From: Mesaphorura yosii
Taxonomy: Eukaryota; Arthropoda; Collembola; Poduromorpha; Tullbergiidae
NCBI GenBank assembly: GCA_009869945.1
Contig: WIXG01000369.1
Location: forward strand, 1-64,000
DNA: 64,000 bases
Direction: 5' to 3'
A program made the translations under genes and the position numbers. The notes beneath the pieces were generated by a model that saw only the letters and a list, made by a program, of their open reading frames with translations, searched no databases and was not told the origin of the DNA. Every line of letters begins with the position of its first letter. The first letter of the stretch is position 1. Of the stretch, positions 35,101 through 44,618 are shown piece by piece.

Positions 35101-36678
35101 TGTTCGTGGAGCTGGTGGTGCACCTGAGCCACTGCTGGTGCTAGGGACGGGGCCGCTGCATTCGTCGTGCCAGCGTTCCAGCAATGGGATGATATGTTTC
35201 ACAATCTTTTTCCACAGGCGTGGACGCGGAGCATCATCCAATGATGGATCTGTGTGTGAAACCGAGCCTGATCCCTTCCCCTTCTTGGGATCTTGAGGCT
35301 TCTTTTTCTTCCGTTCTTGCTTCGCCTTCTTGGATTCTTCATCCAGGTCCACAGCGATTTCATACTGATATATCTGTTCTGGCAGTTCAATCTTGGAAGG
35401 AACGTGATTTACGATCAAACCAATTTCTCGGTCTTTCACTTGTCCAGGTTCGCAGCCAGATGGTGGCTCCAATGTCTGGTTTGACCATCCAAGCGGAGCA
35501 GCTTGCAGCATCTCAGGTGTTACAGGGTCAGGCAGATTGGTCTCCTTCAATTTGAAATCCATTTTAGGCCCATAACCGCCACCGCCACCTCCTCCGCTGC
35601 CGCCATCACCAGCGCCTCGGCTGGTTCCTGTGGCCCCTCCCCTGGGAGCTAAACCTTGCCCTTGTCCTGCAATCGAATTCAAAAAGGGTAGAATTAGATT
35701 CACAATACTTTAGATTCTTCGTCTCTGGCCAAGTGCTCGAAGGTTCCGCAGAAGTCTTACATTTCTTGCGCTTGTTTCTGTTAGGACTGCGAACCGAACT
35801 CATTTCGGCCAGCAGAGCTCGGAGTTGTGGTTTCGGAAATCATAAGTTAGTACAGAAAATACTTTAGGATGGAATAATAAGTGCCATGTGCAATTTTGGA
35901 CGGGCGTTCTAAGGCTTATTGCAATCTAGCCTATTTTAGGAGACTCCACCGACTACCAGCAACCCTAATTAACTAAGTAACACTTCGACGCGAAGTAATT
36001 TTAAGGGAGTAATTCTATTTTTAAATTCAGGCGTGAATGTAAAAATAGAAAGGATTCGATACCAATAGAAGCAAAGTTGTGGAAGTTCTGATGGGAAACG
36101 AAGCCCTTGACTGACGGGCTCTGCTTGATCTCCTTTCTCTACTCCTTCCCTTTATAGGACTCTGACTGGATTCCTTCTCGGATTCCAAATGACAAGCAGT
36201 GCAGTGCAGGGAAATTACGATAACAATGTCACGAGAACACGCACCAAGGTTCTCTTCTTCCCCTGCTGGTTTTGGGGGAGATGACATGATGAAAATGACA
36301 AGCATGACAAGTATGATAGGCTGGCAGTTTATTATGCTACCGACAAAGCGAAGCCTATGAAGCGAAGGGTAAGTATTGGTTGGTTTGATCTTGGAAAGAG
36401 ACTCGAATCATTCGAAGCAAGTTAACTGATTCTTACTTCCATACACTTATCCTCGGTCTAGAATTTAAAATGAGAAATAAAATACACTTACTACCACCTC
36501 TTTGGCCTCCCTGATAGCTACCTCCACCACCACCTCGCTGTCCGCCGCCACCTCGTTGACCTTGCTGTCCACCGCCAGGAGGTCTCCAATTATCACCACC
36601 TCCGCCACCACCGGGAGGTCTCCAACCACCACCACCTCGACCACTTCCACGGTGGCCACCTCTTCCATGATCCGACAT
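32157..36678 (-). CDS. AGO2: Argonaute-2-like slicer
   Basis: Exons 36678-36492, 35666-34649, 34569-33546, 33458-33306, 33225-32611 and 32534-32157 give 1124 residues. The first exon is a Gly/Arg/Gln-rich tail ([15 protein letters not shown]) typical of insect Ago2. Then N, L1, PAZ (about 450-600), MID and PIWI domains. MID pocket residues are present ([24 protein letters not shown]). The catalytic tetrad is intact: Asp855 ([12 protein letters not shown]), Glu898 (AAEIIEGL), Asp930 ([12 protein letters not shown]), His1080 ([15 protein letters not shown]); the protein ends MHFV. Expected role: siRNA-guided cleavage of viral, transposon or endogenous RNA in the cytoplasm. Intron 33545-33459 (87 bp) is stop-free and in phase but its ends are good consensus and the spliced protein aligns better. 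An alternative first exon may exist at 36287-36245. Confidence 0.9.
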
Positions 36679-37384
36679 TCTTCTTTAGATGTTCTTACTG
36701 CAACTCAACCCTGAAATCAGTAACATCGATTTCCTAATTTATTAAGCTTGCACCAAACCCAAAACCTTCAATCACTGTTTTAAAAATCAATTTGGCTATA
36801 ATCGATCTACGTACCTTCGACTGCTTCCACATTCAGGACTCTCTTGGCTCTATTTATCTTCGTCCAACTATGGTTTATCACAACTGGTCAATATTAATCT
36901 TTGTGGTGTGTACAAACATAGTTTGATATTTAATTAGCGATGAATGCAATCGAAAACGTATTTAGAAAGTAGTAACTCCACAAGACGGACACACAAGAGA
37001 GAATTACAATTGCAATCGAAAACGTATTCAGAACGTATTTTGTTGCGAACTGGTTTCTTTGTTTTTATACTACTATAATTCTGTGTGAAGGATAGTCAAG
37101 GACACGACGAGGCGGAGTAGCCCACAGGTTGATGGTGTTCAGAGATTTGTTTTTTTCATCACATCCAAAGCTTGCTTGTACAGAATCTGGCCACATCGCA
37201 TCACAAGGTCAAAAGACAAGTTAATAAGACGTCTCTTTATTCGATAGAACTTAAACCACTACACTGGCATTTGATCTAAAATGGTTTGGTAATGCAAAAC
37301 TAAAACTATTGCTAACTGCTACCAAAAAGTCAGATAAGCACTATAAAGTAAATTGAAGGAAAAGGCACCCCGCTCCGCTCCGTC
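36679..37384. other. Intergenic, Argonaute promoter side
   Basis: No coding feature. Contains the upstream region of Argonaute-2; the right end is the 3' flank of snakeskin. Confidence 0.45.
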
Positions 37385-38015
37385 TTATTCCAGGCTCCTG
37401 TACGTGTTGTAAGTCAGGAATGTGTCTCCAAAGTAGACGGCCGAATTGATTACCGCCAAAACTCCCATCACAATTCCAGGCGCACTCGGGTTCTGCTGCA
37501 TGAAATGATTTCCCGGAATAAATCGAATCCACCACTGCATGATGACTCCACCCGTCACGAGCCACAGAATGGCACCGACAAAGTTCATGATCGTCTCCTG
37601 TAAAGTGGAAAGGTAAAAGCCCACGGGTAAAGAAACAGGACACATGGAATTTGGGATGGGCTCAAGTCTGATTGATGTTTGGCGTGGCCGTTTCGTTGAC
37701 TTACCGTAACGGACTGATTCACTGATCGGTTATCGAGGATCGAAGCCGCCAGCGCAATCATATTGTAAATCAGGTAGCCAATGAACACTCCCGCTGTGAG
37801 GATCTCGGCGTCCGGGTCCTTATTGTAGGAGGCGCCCATAAAATAGCCTTCATCGCCGTTCCGGTACAGAATCAGGACGATTATGTTGATTATCTGCGTA
37901 CAAAAGTAGATCAGTGCTTAAATCCGGCAGGCTAAAGACCAAAAGGCCTAATAACCCATTCACTTACGATTTTAATCAGCTTGGAAAAAGACTGAGCATG
38001 ATGTGACATCGACAT
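37385..38015 (-). CDS. Ssk: Snakeskin-like septate-junction membrane protein
   Basis: Exons 38015-37968, 37893-37705 and 37597-37385 give 149 residues with four membrane segments. It matches the insect snakeskin pattern in order: INIIVLILYRNGDEGYFMGA, KDPDAEILTAGVFIGYLIYN, ETIMNFVGAILWLV, a TM segment and VLAVINSAVYFGDTFLTY; fly Ssk is of similar length (about 160). Snakeskin with Mesh and Tsp2A builds smooth septate junctions in gut and Malpighian epithelium, sealing the paracellular route. Two ATGs (38015 and 38009) lie close together; the first is used. Assignment rests on recalled family sequence, no search was run. Confidence 0.85.
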
Positions 38016-38673
38016 CTTGGCAGTTGATTGCAAATTCGAAACACAGCACAAGACAATCTGGAGCGAATTTGATTAATTGATTGATAATTGATAAGTCAGG
38101 AGCTGCTTTCCAGCACTAATTCGTGCAAATCACTGAACTTAAAGGAAGGACCAACGCCTTGCTTGCTGAGCTGTAGCTTGCCAATTGAACGAATAACGAA
38201 TGGCGACCGAGTACAGATAAGAGCAGCATTTGCACTAAGCATTTGTTGTTCCAATTACTAATGGCCTTAAAAGGTGTAAATGTAAAGTCGTAAAGTATAC
38301 AAGGTGATAAAAGGCATGGCTTATGGCATGGCATGGCATGGCTTATCAGTATTTGTGAGTCAACTCAATGGGAAGATAACGGCCGCTTAGCCCTGCAAAT
38401 AATTTCGTACTATTCGTACGCCTTGCTGTGCTGTGCCTGAGATATGAGTCAACACCTGTGGATGGAAATGAATGAGATTACAAATTACGGTGATTGTGAC
38501 CTGTGATGATGAGCAACGGGTATGAATACGAAGAATTTAGTTCATGATACACTTTGATGGCTCATGGCGTTATGCGTTATCAGCAGCGTAGCGCCGAAAG
38601 TATTACCATTTATTTAGCATGACACAATTTCCGTTGCAAATGTTGGATTAGAATTCTTATTCTAAATTTGATT
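38016..38673. other. Intergenic, nothing but a GGCAT microsatellite
   Basis: Upstream region of snakeskin. A short GGCAT/GGCTTAT repeat sits at about 38311-38345. No gene seen. Confidence 0.45.
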
Positions 38674-39749
38674 CTACTTTGTCCCTTTGCCCGCACCCAC
38701 TTTGGCTCGATCCTCCGCCAGCGTGAATGATCCGTGTCTGCCAACGCCCTTAACGAATTCGGTGGCGCCCGGGACAGACTCCTGCTCCAGGACTTTGCTG
38801 CCATTTTCCATCTCGTTCCTGATCGCGTCTTCAAACGACGTTGCTTGGAATGTTGTGTAGAACGCGTTTTCTCGGTCTTTGAGCATGCATTCTTGCGGGT
38901 ACTTCATGAGTTCTGTGGCCAGTTCCAGAGCGCCTTCCAGCGCCGTCTTCCCAGGCTTCCCAGGCACCAGACGATTGGCCAACCCCATCGCGTACGCTTC
39001 CTTGCCCTGCACAGGTCGTCCAGTCAGAATAATATCCAGCGCGCGACTGAGTCCAATCAATTGGGGCAGGCGGACTGTGCCTCCGTCGATCAGCGGGACT
39101 CCGAAGCGCCGGCAAAAGACCCCCATGGTCGCCGATTCTTCCATGACGCGCAAGTCGCAGAGCAACGTGAGCTCCAGGCCTCCGGCAACGGCGTACCCGT
39201 CAACGGCTGCGATCACCGGCTTCTTCCACCACTTGCGCGTAGGGCCAAGCGGGCCAGCCCCATTCGGTGCGGCCGGGTCCAGGAAATATTTCTCGTATTC
39301 CTTAGCCGCAGGAGTTCCTGGCAGCATGCCGTGCGACACGAAACTGAGATCCCAACCTGCGCAGAACGTCCCGCCTTTCCCGTGCAGAATTGCGACCGGC
39401 GACGAAGAATTGTTCTCAAAATCATTGAATGCGGCAATCAGCTCGTGGGCCGTGTCTGGATTGACGCAATTCCGTTTCTCGGGGCGATTTATTCCGATCA
39501 GCGTGATTCCGGACGGCTTCTGCTCGACGATGACGTTCTTGTTGGCAGCTACACACAAACAAACACGATAGTCGATTATTGCTTCCAGTCAATTTAACGG
39601 GTGAAGCATCAAAAATCGGTCATTTCATTTCATTTTGTGCAGTGATTATGTTGCTTACCGGCTCTGACATGGACTGAAGTGGATAGCAGGCGGCGAGGGA
39701 GCCCACCTGTGCCCACGACCATGGCCCGAAGAGGTGGCGGAACCGGCAT
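38674..39749 (-). CDS. Mitochondrial crotonase (enoyl-CoA hydratase/isomerase), copy 1
   Basis: Exons 39749-39659 and 39548-38674 give 321 residues. Exon 1 (MPVPPPLRAM, RRLLSTSVHVRA) has the Arg/Ser/Leu-rich look of a mitochondrial presequence. Crotonase motifs: NRPEKRNCVNPDTAHEL, oxyanion-hole strands GKGGTFCAGWDL and DGYAVAGGLELTLLCDLRV, then the helix GVFCRRFGVPLIDGGTVRLP. Family members hydrate, isomerise or hydrolyse acyl-CoA thioesters; the exact substrate cannot be read. The CRRFGVPLIDGGTVRLP block is the form I associate with bacterial-type ECH rather than the classic mitochondrial ECHS1. A paralog lies at 42735. Gene intron 110 bp. Confidence 0.86.
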
Positions 39750-40334
39750 TTGTGGTGTGTGTGTGTAAAAAGAAATTACAAAATCGAAGATAACTTTGAC
39801 AGTCGGTAAGTTGAAGTTCAACTTATCAGTTGAAGATTGAAGTTTCTCAACTGTCAACCGTCTCAGCACTGACAAAACTGAGTTGACTGCCTTCTTTTTC
39901 GTGTCGTGTCCTCTGCCTGTGATTCTTGTGCAAGTTGATGTTGACCTTGTTTGCCTATTGCCTTTGTGGTATACGTGATCATAACTCCAGTGGACTTTGG
40001 ACTCTGCTCCTGAGTGGTGAAGGAGATTATTGTACAACTTGAATTTTATTTACAAAACAAGAAGCCAAGCGCACTTGAGTTTGATTTAAATTTACGAATT
40101 TAGTTCGATACTTCCAGCGAGTGTGCGTGTGCTTGTGGAGTGAAATGGCTTATAAACTGACGCACTTTAATCTTCGTCGCCGTGCCGCAGGTGCAGATGG
40201 CAAAATACTTTAATAAATTGTCAAATGTCCAATTACAATTACACATAGTTATAATGCTAGACAAGTAAAAGACTTGCGTGTGCGTGCCCACGTGCTCACA
40301 ATGCTCTTAAATGTCTTGAAGTACTGCCCAATAT
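39750..40334. other. Intergenic, crotonase 1 promoter side
   Basis: No gene seen. The open frame extending upstream of crotonase 1 to about 40037 is taken as 5' UTR. Confidence 0.4.
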
Positions 40335-41651
40335 TTAACCCAAACCCGAGCTCTTGCCTGACGATGCATACAGAAACTGTACAATGATAATCGTGTATGT
40401 CAGCACAAAGCCCAGGACAGTCGTCACGAAACTTGTCGATAGCACAAAGAAGCTTCCGCCCTTCATCGAGAGTGCGTTCAAGCTCATGTCCATCCGGAGC
40501 GCTGAGATGCTGGCGCACGAGAGCCGATGCTCCTGAAGCCAAGCCCTGTCCCGGTTAACCTCGCTCGCGACCCACTCGTAAAACTCTTGCCCTTTTCCAT
40601 GCAGCCTAGCTCCTAACCATGCTATCATAACAAATGCGACAGTAAACGAGCTCATACTGATGACAAACATGGCATTGGTGAAGGGCGACCACGATGCAGA
40701 GGTAAGGTGCTGGGGAATCGTAGCAATCAGCCCAGGATAATACACCAGAAGCTCCGCCACTACCAGGACGGTCATGGGCCCAAACACAGCGTTCGTTTTC
40801 TTGAACACGGCTTTTAGCTGCTCGTATTTTTCTAGGACATGCCTAAAATCCTGGCAACTCATGTAAAACACCCGGAACTCGTCCATCAGATTATGAAGCA
40901 AGGTTGCGACAAGGAGCTGGATGGGGATTATGGAGTACTGCATTGCGATGCAACTGATTAACCCTTCGACATGTACAGAGGTCACCACAGTCGCTAGAAG
41001 CGGGTTTCGAGTCCCACTCGGGATCCAGTACAAACGCATCGCTTCGTCCATTTGGCTCTCGAGCACAACGCTTACGTTCTCCGCTTCACGCAATCCGGGA
41101 ATTTCGTTCCATTTTGACGACGGAATTGCAAAGAAAAGCCAGAAAATGACACAGAAAGCCATCGCTCTGTTTCTTCGTAGTGACTCGCTACTTGTCTCTT
41201 GGAAACCTGACAAGATGGTCGCGATCTGCTCCAAGACAGGCGCAGCAGTCCATCTCATATGCACAAGGACGAGCATGTCAACCACCGAAACAAATGCATC
41301 AATCTCATAAAACCACTTGATCGAAATCCCGTTCCTGAAATTCCTTTGTGCTTCGGCCAAGTGCTGAACTGCATTGCAACACACTTCGTACAAGACGAGG
41401 GCGTGTATGAAAGCGCAGATAAGCTTGTGTGCTTTTGACGCCCGTGTCCTTGGCCCGGATTCCTGTTGGAATCGCGGAGCGAATTCGGCAGCTACGACAA
41501 GTGAAGGCGGCAACGACGACGGGTGTGTCTCTGCGTGGTGCAGCGCGTGTGTCGGCAAACGAAATGGGTTCAGGCACAAGAAATAGTTTACGTTGAAAAG
41601 TGTGGCAATGTTAGACAGATGATGATGATGGGCTCGAGCTGTTGAGCCCAT
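40335..41651 (-). CDS. Gustatory receptor
   Basis: A single-exon frame of 438 residues from the ATG at 41651 (an earlier in-frame ATG at 41816 would add 55 residues without hydrophobic character). About seven membrane segments (ICAFIHALVLYEVCCNAV, FCVIFWLFFAIP, YSIIPIQLLVATLLHNL, MTVLVVAELLVYYPGLI, NAMFVISMSSFTVAFVMIA, SFFVLSTSFVTTVLGFVL). Near the end it carries LTYTIIIVQFLY, matching the insect gustatory-receptor signature TYxxxxxQF. Likely a ligand-gated cation channel of taste or contact chemosensory neurons; ligand unknown. It lies between two crotonase paralogs. Confidence 0.85.
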   Translation of the reverse strand: MGSTARAHHHHLSNIATLFNVNYFLCLNPFRLPTHALHHAETHPSSLPPSLVVAAEFAPRFQQESGPRTRASKAHKLICAFIHALVLYEVCCNAVQHLAEAQRNFRNGISIKWFYEIDAFVSVVDMLVLVHMRWTAAPVLEQIATILSGFQETSSESLRRNRAMAFCVIFWLFFAIPSSKWNEIPGLREAENVSVVLESQMDEAMRLYWIPSGTRNPLLATVVTSVHVEGLISCIAMQYSIIPIQLLVATLLHNLMDEFRVFYMSCQDFRHVLEKYEQLKAVFKKTNAVFGPMTVLVVAELLVYYPGLIATIPQHLTSASWSPFTNAMFVISMSSFTVAFVMIAWLGARLHGKGQEFYEWVASEVNRDRAWLQEHRLSCASISALRMDMSLNALSMKGGSFFVLSTSFVTTVLGFVLTYTIIIVQFLYASSGKSSGLG

Positions 41652-42249
41652 TTCCCGGGTGGTTCTGATTGAGGACTGAAGGTAGAATTGGATGGAAACA
41701 CTAAGTACCTCCTTGCTCTCAGATTGTGTGCATGTGCTCTGTTTTGTGATTGACAGGACACCACACATTTCAATTTCATTTGAGCTCAGGTTTATTAACG
41801 TGTCAAAATTGATCAATAAATACTGTCAAATGTCAAAATCTTCTCATTGAGCTCAACAGACATTTCCATTCGGTGAAGAAACACGTTTCAATGAACAATG
41901 GTACAAGCTTAATAGCCTCTCTAGAGCTGTAATGGGCTACTAATTCCAACCTGTTCCAAATTACTACATTACTCGTACGAGTAGTGTCTTACGAACGGGA
42001 ACTAAGCAGAACTCGTCCCTGTACACGCACAAGTACTCCCCGAAACCTGAAACTGTACAATAATAGTCGACCAAGTGAAGCACAGCTTTGGAGGAGACTT
42101 CGAATAGGACTATGGAGTGCATGAAAACACAGCCAAGTCGATGGACGATGTTGAGCAGAAATTGGATAAAATGACTCGAGCCGGTCGTCGTCGTCCGGCT
42201 GATAATCCAATGGAGATTGAACTGGTATGTTTAAAATGTTTAACAGCCA
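41652..42249. other. Intergenic, receptor promoter side
   Basis: No gene supported. A short plus-strand frame at about 42144-42230 (MDDVEQKLDKMTRAGRRR) ends at a possible donor GTATGT, but no partner exon could be found. Confidence 0.4.
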
Positions 42250-42620
42250 GACCTCGCTCGACGATTTGGCTTGATTGGGGCAGATGAATTCGAGGCTGCA
42301 AAATGCGATGAGTTTGTCGACGAAATGAGAGACCTTCAAGACGAATGGGTTCGGATTCGATTCGAAGAGAAAGACGAGATGAAGAAAGACAAATTTAAGA
42401 GGATTTTGGTCGAGGAATCCATTCCCAGATACAAAAATTCGACAAGATTCAAGAGAAAAATGGTGGCAATTTCATGGTTAGTGAATCCGTTACATGGGCC
42501 AATTCATGGATTGCGAATGCGTTGGAGAGATTTGAAGATGGATTAAACACAAGCTGCCCGGACAAGTATCCGAATCTGAGAATGATGAAGAACGAGTTCT
42601 TTGCAATTCCGAATGTTTGA
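42250..42620 (+). pseudogene. Sigma-class GST remnant
   Basis: The C-terminal half of a glutathione S-transferase: LARRFGLIGADEF, EAAKCDEFVDEMRDLQDEW, then after a frame change near 42440-42455 NGGNFMVSESVTWAN and ALERFEDGLN, CPDKYPNLRMMKNEFFAIPN, stop. The order and spacing match sigma-class (prostaglandin synthase-like) GSTs. The whole N-terminal thioredoxin-like half with the glutathione site is missing, and the protein ends early, so it is a dead copy, not an enzyme. Confidence 0.8.
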
Positions 42621-42734
42621 GAATACGTCGCCCGCAGGCTTTCGCCTTAAAACTTTAGTTCGATAATTTAAAAATAGTTTATTGAACTACGCATAATATA
42701 AGTTTACTTAACATCATATCGTTTTCATCAACGA

Positions 42735-43853
42735 CTAGCTTTTGGAATTCTTGGCTGGTTTTACTGGCTTATTGTCCTCCATTTCATGCACCTTGACTCC
42801 GCCGATCTCGTCTAGATGAAACGACCCATGCCTTCCGACCCCACGCACAAATTCAGCGGCGCCAGGCACCGATTCCTTCGCTATCACTGTGACTCCGTTC
42901 TCAAGCTCGTTGCGTATCGCGTCCTCGAAGGAGCTGGCCGAGTACATCGCATAGTATGCGCTTTCTCGATCGCGGAGCATGCATTCTTGCGGATACTTGA
43001 TGAGTGAGCCGGCCAGTTGCACGGCTTGGCCCACAGCTGTTCCAACAGACGTGATTCGGTTCGCGAGCCCGATTTCGAACGCTTCCTTCCCTTTCACGGG
43101 TCTTCCAGTCAGGATCAAGTCCATGGCGCGGCTAAGTCCGATCAGATGCGGGAGTCGCACTGTCCCTCCATCGATCAGCGGGACCCCGAACCGTCTGCAA
43201 AACACGCCCATGACTGCAGTTTCTTCCACTACACGTAAATCACACATCAACGCGAGTTCGAGCCCTCCAGCGACGGCGTATCCGTTTATCGCAGCAACGA
43301 CGGGCTTCTTGAAAAATCTTCTGGATGGACCCTAAGTTATTATTCAAGCTGTTAACAGAATGGATCATTCAATCGTACTAAGATGTTCTCAATTCAATTT
43401 ACCATTGGGCCAATTCCTTTCTCAGCACTCGTACCCATGAAGTAGTCCATGCTTGACGCGTCACCCGTTTCTCCTTTTCCGGACAAAAACTCCAAGTCGT
43501 ACCCAGCACAAAATGTCCCTCCCTTGCCATAGAGTACAGCTACTGTCGAATTTGGGTCGGCTTCAAATGTGGAGAAGGCGTCGATGAGTTCATGCGCTGT
43601 CTCTGGATTGACACAGTTGCGCTTTTCTGGTCTATTGATCGCGATCATTGTGATTCCTCGTAATTCCTCGACCACCACATTCTTCCCTGTGGAAAACCGA
43701 TTACAATAATATTCAACTATTTCGGGAGAACAAAATGAAAATCATAATGGATTGATTACGGGGATTAACAGACGATGTTGATAACGACCTGACAAAAGCA
43801 CCGCAATTTGAAGTTGAAGCTATTTTTCGTAGGAGTCTAGAGGAAACTGCCAT
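42735..43853 (-). CDS. Mitochondrial crotonase, copy 2
   Basis: Exons 43853-43760, 43686-43403 and 43331-42735 give 324 residues. Exon 1 (MAVSSRLLRKIASTSNCGAF, then SLSTSS) reads as a mitochondrial presequence and its phase fits the second exon start RKNVVVEELRG. Core motifs mirror copy 1: NRPEKRNCVNPETAHEL, GKGGTFCAGYDL, NGYAVAGGLELALMCDLRV, GVFCRRFGVPLIDGGTVRLP, YPQECMLRDRES. It has an extra intron (43402-43332) inside the region that is one exon in copy 1, and a shorter loop after the first oxyanion strand. Substrate unknown. The two copies are an old local duplication, same orientation, with a gustatory receptor and a GST remnant between. Confidence 0.85.
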
Positions 43854-44618
43854 ATTGTCCTGAATCTGAACAGTGAACCAGTTGACGAAGGTATTTAGAT
43901 ATAAACTCTTATATTTAACTTACTGCTACTGAACTTCGACCTAACAAGGAGAAGGTTTGTTTCATTTCCTCACTCGTGCACCGATGAAATTCGCGTGAGA
44001 AGGCTGTGCAAGGAAATCGAAGCGAATTCAAGCATGCGTTCTTTGTTCCGTTCACTCACTGTTCGATTTTTCGAGACAGGTAATCAGTTGTTGAACTTCG
44101 ACTTCCTGGTCATCTTACTGTTAGATAAGGAGAAGCAGCGGCCAAGCCCAAAAAGACTCGCATTCGATTCCCTTCGATTTCGATTGCGCCTTTGGCATAC
44201 TGGGCACGTTCAACTAGCCTTTGGTTTCCTTAGCTGCTTGGTTTCCAAAAATGCTAAATGGCATCTGTTTTTGAGGAGAGTTCTTGACATCCGAAGTTGC
44301 TGTAATCTCATCCAAAATCCAGTTTCCAGGTTCCAGACAAGTGAAATGTGCAAGATTTCTTGGAGTTGACTGAAGAAACTGGCCATTATCAATCTGAAAG
44401 CAGCATATCTGAACTGATACGGGAGCAAAGAGGTAAAGAAGTGATTCATGGGCATGATTATTGCATTTACTGTTTAAAAAATTTCCGTTCTCTGAATTTA
44501 AAAGACACCACTTCTCGCTTCAGCCGCTTGTCATCGTCATCACCCTGCTTAGATCTGTTACTTGCGAACTTGGGATTTCAGTCTTTTCAATCAGTGACTC
44601 CATGACTAACTGATACTG
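43854..44618. other. Intergenic between crotonase 2 and CA-related gene
   Basis: Head-to-head promoters expected. On the minus strand, frames at about 44390-44213 and 44744-44520 look protein-like (e.g. RNLAHFTCLEPGNWILDE) and could be spliced together, but they overlap the 5' exons of the plus-strand gene and I could not identify them. Confidence 0.35.

Noticed and set aside
35762-35803. A second alternative Argonaute first exon starting [14 protein letters not shown]
   Set aside because: Its donor is good, but joining to the next exon at 35666 creates TGA immediately, so it cannot encode the protein start.
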